A stretch of 64,000 nucleotides of DNA from Beta vulgaris subsp. vulgaris (lineage: Eukaryota; Streptophyta; Magnoliopsida; Caryophyllales; Amaranthaceae). The notes beneath the pieces are model-generated. The model saw only the letters and a program-made list of their open reading frames with translations. It was not told where the DNA came from and ran no database searches. Position 1 is the first letter of the stretch, and every line of letters begins with the position of its first letter. Location: the NCBI RefSeq assembly GCF_026745355.1, contig NC_079206.1, positions 35,901,372 to 35,965,371 on the forward strand, in the 5' to 3' direction. Below are positions 1 through 10,565 of this stretch, one piece after another. The position numbers were made by a program, and so were the translations under genes.

Positions 1-500
1 TTTTCTGAGCTCCTTCCCCAATCTTCAGTTATTATGCTGCGAGCAAAGAGCTAAAATAGGAGGACAAAGAGTCAGACGAATGCAACTTGGAGTATATATC
101 CAAGTAAAGAAAATAAACGTCTAAAGAAGGAAAGATGTACCTCGGCAGCAAGTTGAGACATGTATCCTACATGCCCAGATGATGCTCCCCTCAACCCCTT
201 AATGTAGGGTTCAGGAAAGCACTTGAAAAGCTCCAGCTTGAGCTTCTCGCGGTCGGACGATGACATCTTTCCAAAAGCTGGAGAAGATTCATCGTAGAAA
301 GAATAGGGGAGCCGTCAACAGCTGGACCCTTCCCTTTATCTGAAAGATAGACTGTCAGTACATCTGATGGGAATAACCACGGCCTGTTTATTTGGACGGA
401 CTCATCGGACGCCCGCCAACCCGTAGTGTTCTAACTACGTTTGAATAATAAGACTCACCAGAAGAACGGGAAGCCGTCCTATAGGCGAGTAGGCATCTGC

Positions 501-1279
501 CTACCAGCTTGGCACTGGCCAGAGAAAGCGACCCGTCTGCAGCCGCGTCCGCTGAGAAGATTGGCCTGCGTCGTCCAAAATGACAACCTCGTCAGGTTGT
601 GAGGCTGCAGGCTGCTCGGCAGGCCCGGCGTAGGTCACCAGGGCCAGAGAGCCAATCTCGGCCGGTTCCTCCTTGGCCTCTTCTTTGGCCGGAATGTCGA
701 TCACGACCTTAGGAACCGGCCGTGTTGATTTTTTCTTCTTGGCAGCAAACCCCTTTGCCTTCTTAGAAGGAGGAGCTTCGCTGGTTCCAGCCGGCCGCTT
801 CTTCGCTGCCGCCTTCTCAGCCAAGGCCTTTGATGTTGGAGCATTTTTCTGAAAAGTTAGAAATATGTAATAAATTAGAGGCCCTTCAAAGAGGGAAATC
901 GTCCGGATAAATCCAGACGTCCTGCTCATCAGGGAGGCAGCCCGTCCAGACATCATCTGGACGAGTTTCCCTTCAAAGAGGCAGGTCGTCCACACATTGT
1001 CTGGACGTGTTGCTCCTCGAAGAGGCAGCCCGTCAAGCAGTGAAACTGGACGAGTTTCCTTCAAAGAGGCAGGTCGTCCAGTCATTGTCTGGACGTGTTG
1101 CTCCTCGAAGACGCAGCCCGTCCAGCCATCATCCGGACGAGTTGCTCTTCAAAGAGGCAGCTCGTCCAGTCATTGTCTGGACGTGTTGCTCCTCGAAGAC
1201 GCAGCCCGTCAGGAAATCAACCTGGACGAGTTGCTTCTCGAATAAACAGCTCGTCCAGCTATTGCTTGGACGCTTTGCT

Positions 1280-1316
<37 letters not shown>

Positions 1317-2757
1317 AGTAATCTTACCAGGGTGTCGGCCCTCTTTTCGGCACCTGATTTGCTGTATTCCTTCCAGAGAGTATCGGCAAATCTGGACGAG
1401 CTCATGTCTCCTATCCAAGATTTCCTCAGTTTACTTCTGGCTGAATCTGCAAAAAGAAGATAAAAAAGCAGATGTTAGACGAATGATAAATTAGGCCGGG
1501 AATTTTACTTAGAGAATTATTAGTAGTTATACCTCTGTCCTCGTCCTGCCGCAAACCGGCAGCGACTAGGAAGTTATCATGATAGAACATCTCTTTAAAG
1601 GGGATCCAATTGGACGGACCCTTGAAAGAGACGTCTTCCATGGAATACACCGAAATCCGGAAGTACTCCACCATCTCCTCGGCAGAGTTACTCTCTAGCT
1701 CCATATACGAAGCCATCCGTCCAGTGTTAGTGTTGGATCGGCTAAAATACCGAAGCCGGTTAGCAACCGCTTTACTGGGCGCTTGGACGAAGAGGAATTC
1801 ACCCTTCCAAGAGTGCATTTTGGATGTCTTATCCCAAGACGTCAAGAATACTTGACGGTTGCATACACTCAGCCAGCTTCCTTCAACGGTTCTAGGAACC
1901 TTGGCAACGTAATGAATGTGAGTGAAGGCGGCCAGAGAAGGGTCCTTTCCTTTTAAATTGCAAACGGCCAGAAAAGTAAGGATGTTTTGCCAGGAGTTTG
2001 GGGCAAGTTGATTATGTCCTATGCCATAGTAATGAAGAAGCTGGCTGATGAAAGGGTGAAGAGGAAAGCGCAGGCCGGCATCTAATGCCAGGCGATAAAC
2101 GGCAAAATGGCCTGAGGGGGCACTAAATATGGTATCCTCTCGGCCAGGAAGAACGAATTGGTAGCCCGGCATGGGCATAGCCGCTGAAAAAGGTCTAAGG
2201 TCCGAACCTAATCGTCCCAGCCAAGTGTTGTCGGCCAGGATAAATCTAGGGTCAGAGAGAGGACCTAGCCGCCGTCTTATTTCAGACGAAGTTGTCGACG
2301 ACTCCTCTGAATCGCTAGCAGGGTTGGAAGAGCTGGCCGTCTTTGGCTCATCCGAGACCGTCCTACGTATGGACGGGCTGGGATCTGGGGAGCCTCTGAT
2401 TTCTTGTTCCTCCTGGACGTGTTCAGGGGAAGGACTTGGGGTTGCTGGACGAGCACTTTGGACTTCGCGCTCTCCGTCAGCAAGAATCCGTCCAGTAGAA
2501 GCCTCCATTTCTGAGCTGGAGGCCGGCAGGTTAACTCCTCGTCTCATACGAGTTGTTTACTTGACGCGCGCCAGATTACCCTGCACAGGTAAAGACTGGG
2601 TCGTCTGACTTTGCCGTCCATGGCTAAAGAAAAAGAATGCATGTCCGGCCGAGATAGGACCAACTCTAGAAGATGCCGAGGAAGTTAGGCCTTCTGTTCT
2701 AGGGTTAGCACCAACCCTTGAGCGGCTGGAATTGTTCGAGGAAGAGGACGAATCCAT
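501..2757 (-). CDS. Antisense ORF of a Tat-type element, transposase_28-like protein (3 predicted exons)
   Basis: Three exons with matching phases can be read on the minus strand: 2757-1533, 1446-1328 and 848-501. The introns have GT donors and AG acceptors after pyrimidine-rich tracts. Exon 1 has a Ser/Pro-rich start (MDSSSSSNNSS) and then a globular part with FPLHPFISQLLHYYGIGHNQ at about 2040. This resembles the plant 'putative gypsy type transposon' domain (Pfam transposase_28), usual in large gypsy elements. Exon 3 has three basic clusters that could be nuclear localisation signals (KKRPAG, SKKAKG, KKKKS). One in-frame TAA (2557-2559) interrupts exon 1; an alternative start is the Met at 2547. 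A decayed fourth exon (MSSSDREKLKLEL..., about 150-335) follows with a frameshift, so the gene may continue left. Biochemical function is unknown. Exon structure is inferred from splice sites only. Confidence 0.6.
900..1275. repeat. ~44-bp minisatellite with inverted CGTCCAG/CTGGACG core
   Basis: About eight diverged units lie inside intron 2 of the antisense ORF. CTGGACG-type motifs recur near 957, 1003, 1046, 1089, 1133, 1178, 1221 and 1266. Most units contain CGTCCAG, a spacer of roughly 8 bp, and CTGGACG, so each can form a small hairpin. Between the hairpins is a GCTCCTCGAAGAGGCAGC-like segment that is also partly self-complementary. The GGACG/CGTCC word is common across the whole 1-2,900 region, exons included. 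Confidence 0.75.
1280..1314 (+). repeat. Poly(A) run next to the minisatellite
   Basis: About 35 consecutive A residues; poly(T) in the antisense-gene sense, just after the donor of intron 2. It could have been the tail of a retroposed sequence, but no flanking duplication was identified. Confidence 0.8.
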
Positions 2758-2992
2758 TTTTCTTAAAATATGCTTGGAAATATAAAAAAAGGATGAGTGA
2801 AGAAATACCTGTAGAAGAAAGCTCGGACGAATGTCAAAGACGACTTGAGGCCTCGGACGAGCAGAGTGGCAATTGCAAGAGCTTGGACGGGAGTAGTTTC
2901 TCTCTCTAAAAGCTCAGTAAAAATTGCAGAGTCTCTCTCTCTAGAAAATTTCTCAGCAATGTTAAAATGATTCCAGGAGCGACTAAGTAACA

Positions 2993-3000
2993 TATTTATA
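2993..3000 (-). promoter_or_regulatory. TATA box of the antisense ORF
   Basis: Read on the minus strand this is TATAAATA in the context CCTCTATAAATATG. It lies about 240 bp upstream of the first Met (2757), leaving room for a leader rich in GAGA. The placement supports independent antisense transcription inside the element. Confidence 0.55.
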
Positions 3001-3186
3001 GAGGGGTGAAAATGACCCCCTCAGCCGGTAAAAAGTAACCGTTGCTCATAGGAGTTGACCTGTGGAGACCGGCAAAGTGGAGCCTCTTTTTTGAAAAAAG
3101 AGAAGGGCAGTTCCAGGTCGGTTAAAAGAGGAAGATTAACCATCTTGGCGCCTAGAAGATAATAACTCCCTCTTTTAAGGGGCAAA

Positions 3187-3806
3187 TGTTGTAGCCTAAA
3201 AATCAACGGCTATCAGGCTGACACGTGGCCTCATCAGAGCCCTACATGTGGCATGCGTTTATGCAGGCAAAGTACAAAGGACCAACAGTTTGCAGGGCTA
3301 AAAGTACGTTTCCCTGAAGGAAGAGTACTAAAAGTCCCTCTAATGGCCCAAAAATTGTACTTCAGGCCCAGTAAAGGTGGCCTGCACCTCTGCATAAAAG
3401 TGAGGTGTATTAACCAACCAACAGCTGCCACGTGTCCTATTTCATTGATTAGCCAATCAGATGCTCCCAAATTAGGGTGACATCAAGGTACAACAGTCAT
3501 TTCAAACAGTATAAATAGTCCTTGATTTCAGGGTGAAAGGTACGTTTTTTCAGAGCATAGTACTGTTATTCTGCCATAAATTCTTCTCTTTCTCTCTACT
3601 TTCTCTCTCTAAAAGTTCCTTCACATCCCTGATATCTGACTTAAGCATCGGAGGGGGAAATACCACCCAAACCTCCAGGGTGGGTCCCTTTTTTGCAGGT
3701 TGCTGGTCAGGAGTTAGCATCGGGATTCGAGCCAATCATTGTTGCACAAGTCTCCAGTTTTAGAACCTATCTTTGGGAGTTGTGATATTTAATTACTAGT
3801 TTTACA
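3187..3806 (+). repeat. 3' LTR of the Tat-type element
   Basis: Begins TGTTGTAGCC just after the purine tract and probably ends TTTTACA, giving about 620 bp with TGT...ACA ends. A TATA box (TATAAATAG, 3,510-3,518) precedes a leader with CT repeats and the GCATCGGAGGGGG motif typical of Tat and large non-autonomous gypsy LTRs. The right end is inferred from where copia gag coding resumes. Confidence 0.65.
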
Positions 3807-4379
3807 CTACGTAACATACTTCATACAAGCACTTCAAGGAAATCATGTTATATGGTAATAATGATACTTTATCTTTTGAGGATGTTAAATCACATTTACT
3901 CTCAAAAGAAAAATTTGACCTTGAAGTGCATTCCAATGATAATGCTGAAGGATTAAATGTTGAAGGGAGATCACACGGAAAAATTAGTACCAAAAATAGG
4001 GTCATTTCTAATGGGCATAAATCTAAAAATTTATGCAAATATTGTAAAATGCATGGGCACGATATTTCTGATTGCTTAAAATTAAAGAAAAAGAGAAGAA
4101 AGAGAAGAAAATGAGAAAAAAGCATCAGAAACTGCACAAGCCGATTTTGGTGAAATAGAATCCGATGATGTTCTTTTGGCTACTTCTCCTTAAAGAAGTA
4201 GAACTTTTAATTGGGTGCTTGATTCCGGTTGCACCTACCATATTTGTTCTCAAAAGGATCACTTTATCGATTACAAATCGGTGAAGTATAGATCCGTCTC
4301 TATGGGCAATGGTTCCCGTCGTTGCAAAGTTCGTGGTATTGGCTCTGTCCGGATCAAGACACATGATGGTAAGATCAGG
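3807..4379 (+). pseudogene. Ty1/copia gag zinc knuckle and protease, left half
   Basis: The sequence encodes LYGNNDTLSFEDV (copia gag), a CCHC knuckle CKYCKMHGHDISDC at about 4,033-4,074, a Lys/Arg tract ending in a stop, and then the protease start WVLDSGCTYHIC (4,213 on) with the catalytic DSG triad. The frame stops at 4,379, where a solo LTR is inserted; the remaining pre-integrase region resumes at 11,938. Removing the insertion and one target-site copy would keep the frame open, so the interruption came after the copia element was established. Gag before LYG is missing because the Tat element sits there. Confidence 0.85.
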
Positions 4380-4423
4380 TGTAATAGCCCTGTTTTTAAG
4401 AACCTTTATTTAAAAGCTAAAAG

Positions 4424-4692
4424 TGGATAAGACCATAATTCTTAATGGTTAAGAAAGCTTGTGGATAAGCATCATCATTCTTAATGGTTAAGAAAGCTTG
4501 TGGATAAGCATCATCATTCTTAATGGTTAAGAAAGCTTGTGGATAAGCATCATCATTCTTAATGGTTAAGAAAGCTTGTGGATAAGCATCATCATTCTTA
4601 ATGGTTAAGAAAGCTTGTGGATAAGCATCATCATTCTTAATGGTTAAGAAAGCTTGTGGATAAGCATCATCATTCTTAATGGTTAAGAAAGG
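4424..4692 (+). repeat. 39-bp tandem repeat, ~7 copies, in the solo LTR
   Basis: The unit runs from GTGGATAAGCATCATCATTC to TTAATGGTTAAGAAAGCTT and is repeated almost without change. The first unit differs (ACCATAATTC) and the last degrades into GGTCAAAGAAG. It lies about 45 bp inside the LTR start, in the U3 region, upstream of the TATA box. Confidence 0.92.
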
Positions 4693-5789
4693 TCAAAGAA
4701 GATAAGAACCATCATTCTTATTGGCTAATAAGGCTTTGGAAACCAATAGATAAGTGAGAAAGTCCTTGAGAGCCTTAAACATCAAGATTATGAAAATCAT
4801 TTGGAGATTGTTTTATCGGGTAGCGATGAACTTCCAGTTAAAGAGCCATTTGGGATTGAATCCGAGCTCAGAACCCAACCAAACTTGATATATGACATTC
4901 TTGGGATGTCTTAAGGTTAAAATGGTCATTTATGCCCAAGAATTACGTGGCTTAATAAGGTAAATTGCTTACATAGTCAAACCTGGCCAGCTGAAATTAC
5001 AGCTCAGACCTATGCTCAAAGAAAGCTGCTTAGCAGCTACTTAAGTGTCGATCTCTCAAAGACCTTTTTATGTATGAAATCCAACACCTTAGGCTAACAC
5101 CTCAAGCAAGAATCACCCAAAAACTCCAAGAAACCGACCTTGCCCAGAATAGGTTTCCCTCCCCTGGGGGTATCGCCAGAACAGACTATAAAAGCCTGTT
5201 CTGGATTTTCGTCTCTTTTCTCTTATTTCTTCCTCTTGGACACCGACTTTTCTTTACATAGAACTCTTCTAGACATCCATACAAAGTAGTTCAAGCTTTG
5301 GTTCCAATCTTTAGACCTTAAACTCATATAGAAAACCTTGCTGAAAGATCACATAAGTTGATGTAAGTTCAACAGTTTACACCTCTTGTATTTAATCTTA
5401 GTTTTTCATATCTATAAGCTTGTTGAAACTAATCTTTAGCATTTTATACATTCAGGGGAAGCTGTAGGAGTAGTTAACCAATTGGATTAAGGAATTTCGT
5501 GGCTTTAAGCATCCTTAGCTAAGGTACACACTTAGTTTGGTTTTACCCTAGAGATTTCCATACCTATAGTTAGGTGATTGTTTCTTTCTAGTGTAAAGCA
5601 TGTCTATGAAATGAATTTACTTATGATGTGTATTTTATTATGTGTATATTGAGTATATTACATGAGTATAACATGCTAAGGTCCAGTAGAGATGTTTCAT
5701 TAACCTAAACAACACTTATACACTAAGTATTACGATTATGCTTCTTAATGGAATGTGTTTAGTACATGGACTTGTGGAGTAATTGTGAT

Positions 5790-6075
5790 GATTGAGGTGG
5801 AGTTGTTATGTTATTGTTGTTGTGGAGTTGTTGTGGTGGTTGTGGTGAAGTTGTTGTGGAGTTGATATTGTTGTTGTTGCTCTGTTGTAGTAGTGTTGTT
5901 GGGTTATTGTTGTTCTATCATTGTGGTTGTGGTGGAGTTGTTGTAAAGTTGTTACCTATTGTTGTTGTTGCGCCGTTGTTATGGTTGTTGTTGTTGTAGT
6001 TGTGGTGGCTATTGTGGAGTAGTTATGATGGTTGTGGTAGATTTATTATGTTGTTGTTCTGTTGTTGTGGTGATG
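5790..6075 (+). repeat. Strand-asymmetric GTT/GTG trinucleotide-rich tract
   Basis: Imperfect GTT, GTG and GGAGTT repeats dominate, giving a G+T-rich top strand. Open frames through it are low-complexity Leu/Val/Cys strings and are not genes. A similar tract occurs at 10,385-10,565 in the other half of the same LTR. Confidence 0.8.
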
Positions 6076-6123
6076 TTGTGGTAGGTTATAGTTGAAATAG
6101 TTTACTAGTTTGGAAGATGAATT

Positions 6124-7259
6124 TGAAGCATATGCATTTGACCTGATCTTGAAATTAATCATAAGTTTGTTTAATTTCTGGGTTTGGTTAATATTGAGGA
6201 TTATTAAGGTCTTTAAGGGCTTAAATTGTACTAATCAAGGTGATAACAAGCTTAACTAGCTCGATTTAGTCTAAAACCTTACTTAAGCAACTTGATTAGG
6301 CTAATCCTATGTTAATCTCTACTTAAACAAGATTAACTAATACTAATGACACCTTAATCATCATTATGTATTGGTAATTAAGTTTAGTAAGTGATTAGTA
6401 GCCTAATTACATACTTAAGTTATGTTAATCATGCTTTAAGAGCTAAGCTAGTTTAAGGTTAGTTAGTTCGGTTCTTTAAGCTTTCTTTAGGACTTGTTTT
6501 TGCTGCAATTTGGTGCCACCACCTACTGAATTGAAGACTTAGGGAAGAGGAGAAGCCCACATGAAGTTCACATGGGCAAAAGAAAGCATAGCAAATGAGC
6601 ATAGGAGACTTCATGGCAAGGGAACCAAGCTGCCCAGTTCACACGTCCAGCCTTCCTTCCCTTTGAAGCTTTTGGGCAGCAATGATTTGTGCTGCAAATG
6701 GTACAAGCTTTTGAGGAGTTATAGTTTAATATGTTTACTTTAGTATTCCATTGGTAGTTCGTCTGTTTTGTAACTTCCAATAGGGAATTAAGCTAGTTTT
6801 TAGAAAGTGTGCTGAACAGTTTGTAATTTTTGTTTCATGTATTTTATTGGCTTAGTTGGCGTAGCTCTTGTGGTCCAAATCAGCTGATTTTTGGACACAA
6901 GGTAGATATATAAGTTAGCTTTGTAATCCTTTTGGAATCAAGTCATTTGAATGAAAATTGAGAGTTTTATGCTCAAAACACTAAGCTGTGTGCTTATTGT
7001 ATTTCCGGTCAGTTTAGACCATTCTCAAATCTTTGCTTAATTCCTTCACTTAAACGTTGATTTAGTGAATGAAACTCAAAGTAGATGCAAGTTAGAAGCT
7101 TATTGTTATAACTTGATCTTAGATTGGTGGTATTTGGTTTGTGAAAGTTGGTGGTTGTTCAATCTAATTGAACCGGTTTGTAACAAACAACTTATGTTCT
7201 CTTTCTTTGTTCTTGTTTCTTTCTTTGAATGCTCTTGTTATCTTAATCAATATGTATCA
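6124..7259 (+). repeat. 5' LTR of the gag-protease element
   Basis: 1,136 bp, TGAAGCATATGC...AATATGTATCA. A TATA-like ATATATAAG occurs near 6,905. By eye it differs from the 3' copy at some 15-20 positions, most of them small indels in a patch at about 6,240-6,340. Confidence 0.9.
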
Positions 7260-7261
7260 TT

Positions 7262-7273
7262 TGGTATCAGAGC
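7262..7273 (+). other. Primer-binding site (initiator Met-tRNA)
   Basis: TGGTATCAGAGC begins two bases after the 5' LTR. It is complementary to the 3' end of plant initiator methionine tRNA, the usual primer of gypsy and copia elements. Confidence 0.88.
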
Positions 7274-7425
7274 TGTAGGTTGATTAAGAGCATTCTAATT
7301 CATCCCTAAAACAATTAAACACACAAAAAACCCAAACACAATCCCCCCCAAAACCGAACCTATTCTAAGCCAAACACACTTCTTTTCTTCTTTCTAGCCT
7401 AACTTTCATTGAGGTTGAATCAATC

Positions 7426-8957
7426 ATGAGTGGAGGTGAAGAAAATCAGTTTAAAGAGGTATGAACTTGAGTGAAGCAAGGTTGGTAGGAGTGGAGAATC
7501 AAATAGCCACTTAAGTGAACAAATGGCTAATTTGATGACTGTTGTTAGAGAAGGGTATAGAGGGCCTTTAAGGAGAGAAAATGTGGAGGATGAAGGAGTA
7601 GCTTATGATAGTAGTGAAGAGGTTATCTCTGAGTCTTCAAGGACTAGGAGAAAGCCACAAAAAAAAGATGATTTTAGAGACATTAAGTTAGAAGTTCCTG
7701 AGTTTGATGGAAACCTTAATCCAGATGTTATTTGGAGTGGGTTTCAAGGTGTGATAGGATCTTTGAACTTAAGGAGTATGATGACTCAAAGGCTTTCAAG
7801 ATTGCAGTAGCTAAGCTAAAGGGGTATGCATCCCTTTGGTGGGAGAATGTTGTTTTAGCTAGAAATAGAAAACAAAAGCCTAAAATCAAGAGTTGGATTA
7901 AACTTAAGAAAAAAATGAAAGAGAAGTTTTTACCTTCTACTTATACTCTTGATTTATATAATAAACTTGCTGAATTGTCTCAAGATCATAAAGGAGTGAA
8001 CATTATATCATGAATTTGAGAAATTGATGATGAAACTTGATGTTCAAGAGAGGGAGGAGCAAACTATGGCACGTTTTCTAGGAGGATTAGAAAAGGACAT
8101 TAGGAGGAAGGTGGAGTTACAACCTTATCTACTTTGGTGAACTCTTTAAGTTTGCTTTAAAAGTGAGAAAACACATCAAGGAGAAGAAGAAGAGGAGGGT
8201 GGAGAGATAACAAGGAGGAAGACTCATCTTACACTCCACAAGATGAACCAAAGAAGCTCACAAAGAAGGAGGATGTCAAGTGCTACAAATGCCAAGGCTA
8301 TGGCCATTATGCAACAAAATGTCCTAACAAGAGAGTCATGACTCTTGTAGACATTCAAGCCATAGAAGAAGAAATCCAAGCAACAAGAAGAAGAGGAGCA
8401 GGTGGAAGAAGTGGTGATTGAACCAATCCAAGAAGGTCCATTACTCATAACAAGAAGATTACTCCATGAAGAGGGGTGCTCCAAAGGCCTCACGAAAAGG
8501 GAGCAGATTTTCAAGACAAGTTGTGAAGTGGAAAGCAAGAAATGTTCACTTGTGATAGATAGTGGGAGTTGCGCCAATCTAGAATCCTTAAACATGGTTA
8601 AGGAAATGAAGCTTCCATTGATCCAGCATCCAAAACCCTACCTTCTTCAATGGGTTAATCATGAAACTTCAATTGAAATTTCTAACAAGCACTAATTTGT
8701 TTTTCTTTTGGCAGCTATTATGAAGATAAAGTGCTTTGTGATGTGTTACCCATGGAGGCTTGTGAAATCTTATTAGGAAGGCCTTGGATGTATGATAGGC
8801 GAGTGCAACATGATGGTTATGAAAACACTTATAGCCTCAAAACAAACCATCAATCCATTACACTTGAACCATTCATTTTGAAACCAAAATCCACTGAAAA
8901 TAGTGAGCTACATGAAAACAATTTAGTGCAAACCTTATACAATAAAAGAAAAGACTG
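7426..8957 (+). pseudogene. Decayed gag-protease gene of the nested element
   Basis: Frames start near the Met at 7,426 and are broken by several stops and shifts (early TGA at 7,462; shifts near 7,740, 8,010 and 8,130). Recognisable parts: the gag region (SLWWENVVLARNR, 7,830 on); zinc knuckle CYKCQGYGHYATKC (8,281-8,322); protease core LVIDSGSC (8,550 on); and CDVLPMEACEILLGRPW (8,733 on). The last two motifs closely match those of the gypsy element at 39,650-41,371, so both belong to related chromovirus-type lineages. A stop at 8,956 ends the coding part; nothing like reverse transcriptase follows. Confidence 0.82.
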
Positions 8958-9061
8958 AAAAAAAGAAAAACCAAGAAAGAATTCAAGAAGGGGAGTGCAC
9001 TAACAATAAATTTCATGTTTCAGGTGAAAAAGAGAACAAGATTCGAGGACGAATCTTACTT

Positions 9062-9075
9062 CAAGAAGGGGAGAA
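9062..9075 (+). other. Polypurine tract before the 3' LTR
   Basis: AAGAAGGGGAGAA lies directly against the 3' LTR, the plus-strand priming site expected for an LTR element. Confidence 0.75.
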
Positions 9076-10205
9076 TGAAGCATATGCATTTGACCTGATC
9101 TTGAAATTAATCATAAGTTTGTTTAATTTCTGGGTTTGGTTAATATTGAGGATTATTAAGGTCTTTAAGGGCTTAAATTGTCCTAATCAAGGTGATAACA
9201 AGCTTAACTAGCTCGGTTTGTCCTAAAACTTACTTAAGCACTTATTAGGTTAATCTTTGTTAATCTCTACTTAACAAGATTAACTAATACTAATGACACC
9301 TTAATCATCATTATGTATTGGTAATTAAGTTTAGTAAGTGATTAGTAGCCTAATTACATACTTAAGTTATGTTAATCATGCTTTAAGAGCTAAGCTAGTT
9401 TAAGGTTAGTTAGTTCGGTTCTTTAAGCTTTCTTTAGGACTTGTTTTTGCTGCAATTTGGTGCCACCACCTACTGAATTGAAGACTTAGGGAAGAGGAGA
9501 AGCCCACATGAAGTTCACATGGGCAAAAGAAAGCATAGCAAATGAGCATAGGAGACTTCATGGCAAGGGAACCAAGCTGCCCAGTTCACACGTCCAGCCT
9601 TCCTTCCCTTTGAAGCTTTTGGGCAGCAATGATTTGTGCTGCAAATGGTACAAGCTTTTGAGGAGTTATAGTTTAATATGTTTACTTTAGTATTCCATTG
9701 GTAGTTCGTCTGTTTTGTAACTTCCAATAGGGAATTAAGCTAGTTTTTAGAAAGTGTGCTGAACAGTTTGTAATTTTTGTTTCATGTATTTTATTGGCTT
9801 AGTTGGCGTAGCTCTTGTGGTCCAAATCAGCTGATTTTTGGACACAAGGTAGATATATAAGTTAGCTTTGTAATCCTTTTGGAATCAAGTCATTTTAATG
9901 AAAATTGAGAGTTTTATGCTCAAAACACTAAGCTGTGTGCTTATTGTATTTCCGGTCAGTTTAGACCATTCTCAAATCTTTGCTTAATTCCTTCACTTAA
10001 ACGTTGATTTAGTGAATGAAACTCAAAGTAGATGCAAGTTAGAAGCTTATTGTTATAACTTGATCTTAGATTGGTGGTATTTGGTTTGTGAAAGTTGGTG
10101 GTTGTTCAATCTAATTGAACCGGTTTGTAACAAACAACTTATGTTCTCTTGCTTTGTTCTTGTTTAATCTTTGAATGCTCTTGTTATCTTAATCAATATG
10201 TATCA
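9076..10205 (+). repeat. 3' LTR of the gag-protease element
   Basis: 1,130 bp, the same ends as the 5' LTR and nearly the same sequence. The short open frames in both LTRs are identical because the LTRs are duplicates, and they are not genes. Confidence 0.9.
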
Positions 10206-10384
10206 AATTAGTTTGGATATGATTAAAAAGGTTACGATGATGTGTCAGAGCTAGTATCATGTGGTTTATAGTTTAAGTATATACATCCAAAGTATTCAGT
10301 AGAACAATATGTTCATCTTGTTATTATGATCAAGAAGTTGGAGTGATAAATTTGGGAATATGATTTACTTGGTTTGTTATGAAC

Positions 10385-10565
10385 ATAGTAGGTGGTGGTT
10401 TCTATTGTTGGTTGTGCTGTGTGTATTGTGGTTGTTTCTGTTATTGTGCTTAATGTTGTGTTATTGGTGTTGGAGTTATTGTTGGTGGTGGAGGTGGTAT
10501 TATTGTTGTATGTGCTGTTGTTATGTTGTTGTTGTATCGTTCTTATTGGATAGTCGTTGTTGATG
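10385..10565 (+). repeat. GTT/GTG-rich tract in the right half of the solo LTR
   Basis: Imperfect TTG, GTT and GGTGG repeats on the + strand, matching the style of 5,790-6,075 on the other side of the nested element. The inner element therefore landed within a longer low-complexity region. Confidence 0.7.

Larger units (their letters stand above)
1..3806 (+). mobile_element. 3' part of a Tat-lineage Ty3/gypsy retrotransposon
   Basis: The segment runs off the left edge. It ends in a 3' LTR (3,187-3,806) preceded by a purine tract (AAGGGGCAAA, 3,177-3,186), so the element reads on the + strand. The internal part holds no gag or pol. It carries a spliced gene on the opposite strand between the (absent) pol and the 3' LTR, the position in which several plant Tat-lineage elements carry an antisense extra ORF. 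The right end is followed directly by copia gag sequence, so this element appears to have inserted into the copia element. The left LTR and target duplication are outside the window, so lineage assignment rests on layout and on the antisense protein. Confidence 0.7.
6124..10205 (+). mobile_element. Small gag-protease LTR retrotransposon (TR-GAG-like), nested in the solo LTR
   Basis: Two near-identical LTRs (6,124-7,259 and 9,076-10,205) flank about 1.8 kb of internal DNA with a Met-tRNA primer site, gag, protease and a purine tract. No reverse transcriptase, RNase H or integrase remains. The motif GATTCGAGGACGAATC just before the purine tract corresponds to the very end of gypsy pol, so the middle of pol has been lost. 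The bases AATT flank both ends (6,120-6,123 and 10,206-10,209), a 4-bp rather than the usual 5-bp duplication. The element would have needed enzymes supplied in trans. Confidence 0.88.

Noticed and set aside
4430..4690. Regularly spaced repeats as a possible CRISPR array
   Set aside because: Units are contiguous with no unique spacers, in a plant LTR; it is a minisatellite.
5808..5999. Leu/Val/Cys-rich open frame
   Set aside because: It is a translation of the GTT/GTG low-complexity tract in an LTR; no start context or homology.
6561..6743. 60-aa frame identical to one at 9,508-9,690
   Set aside because: The identity arises because both lie in the two LTRs of one element.
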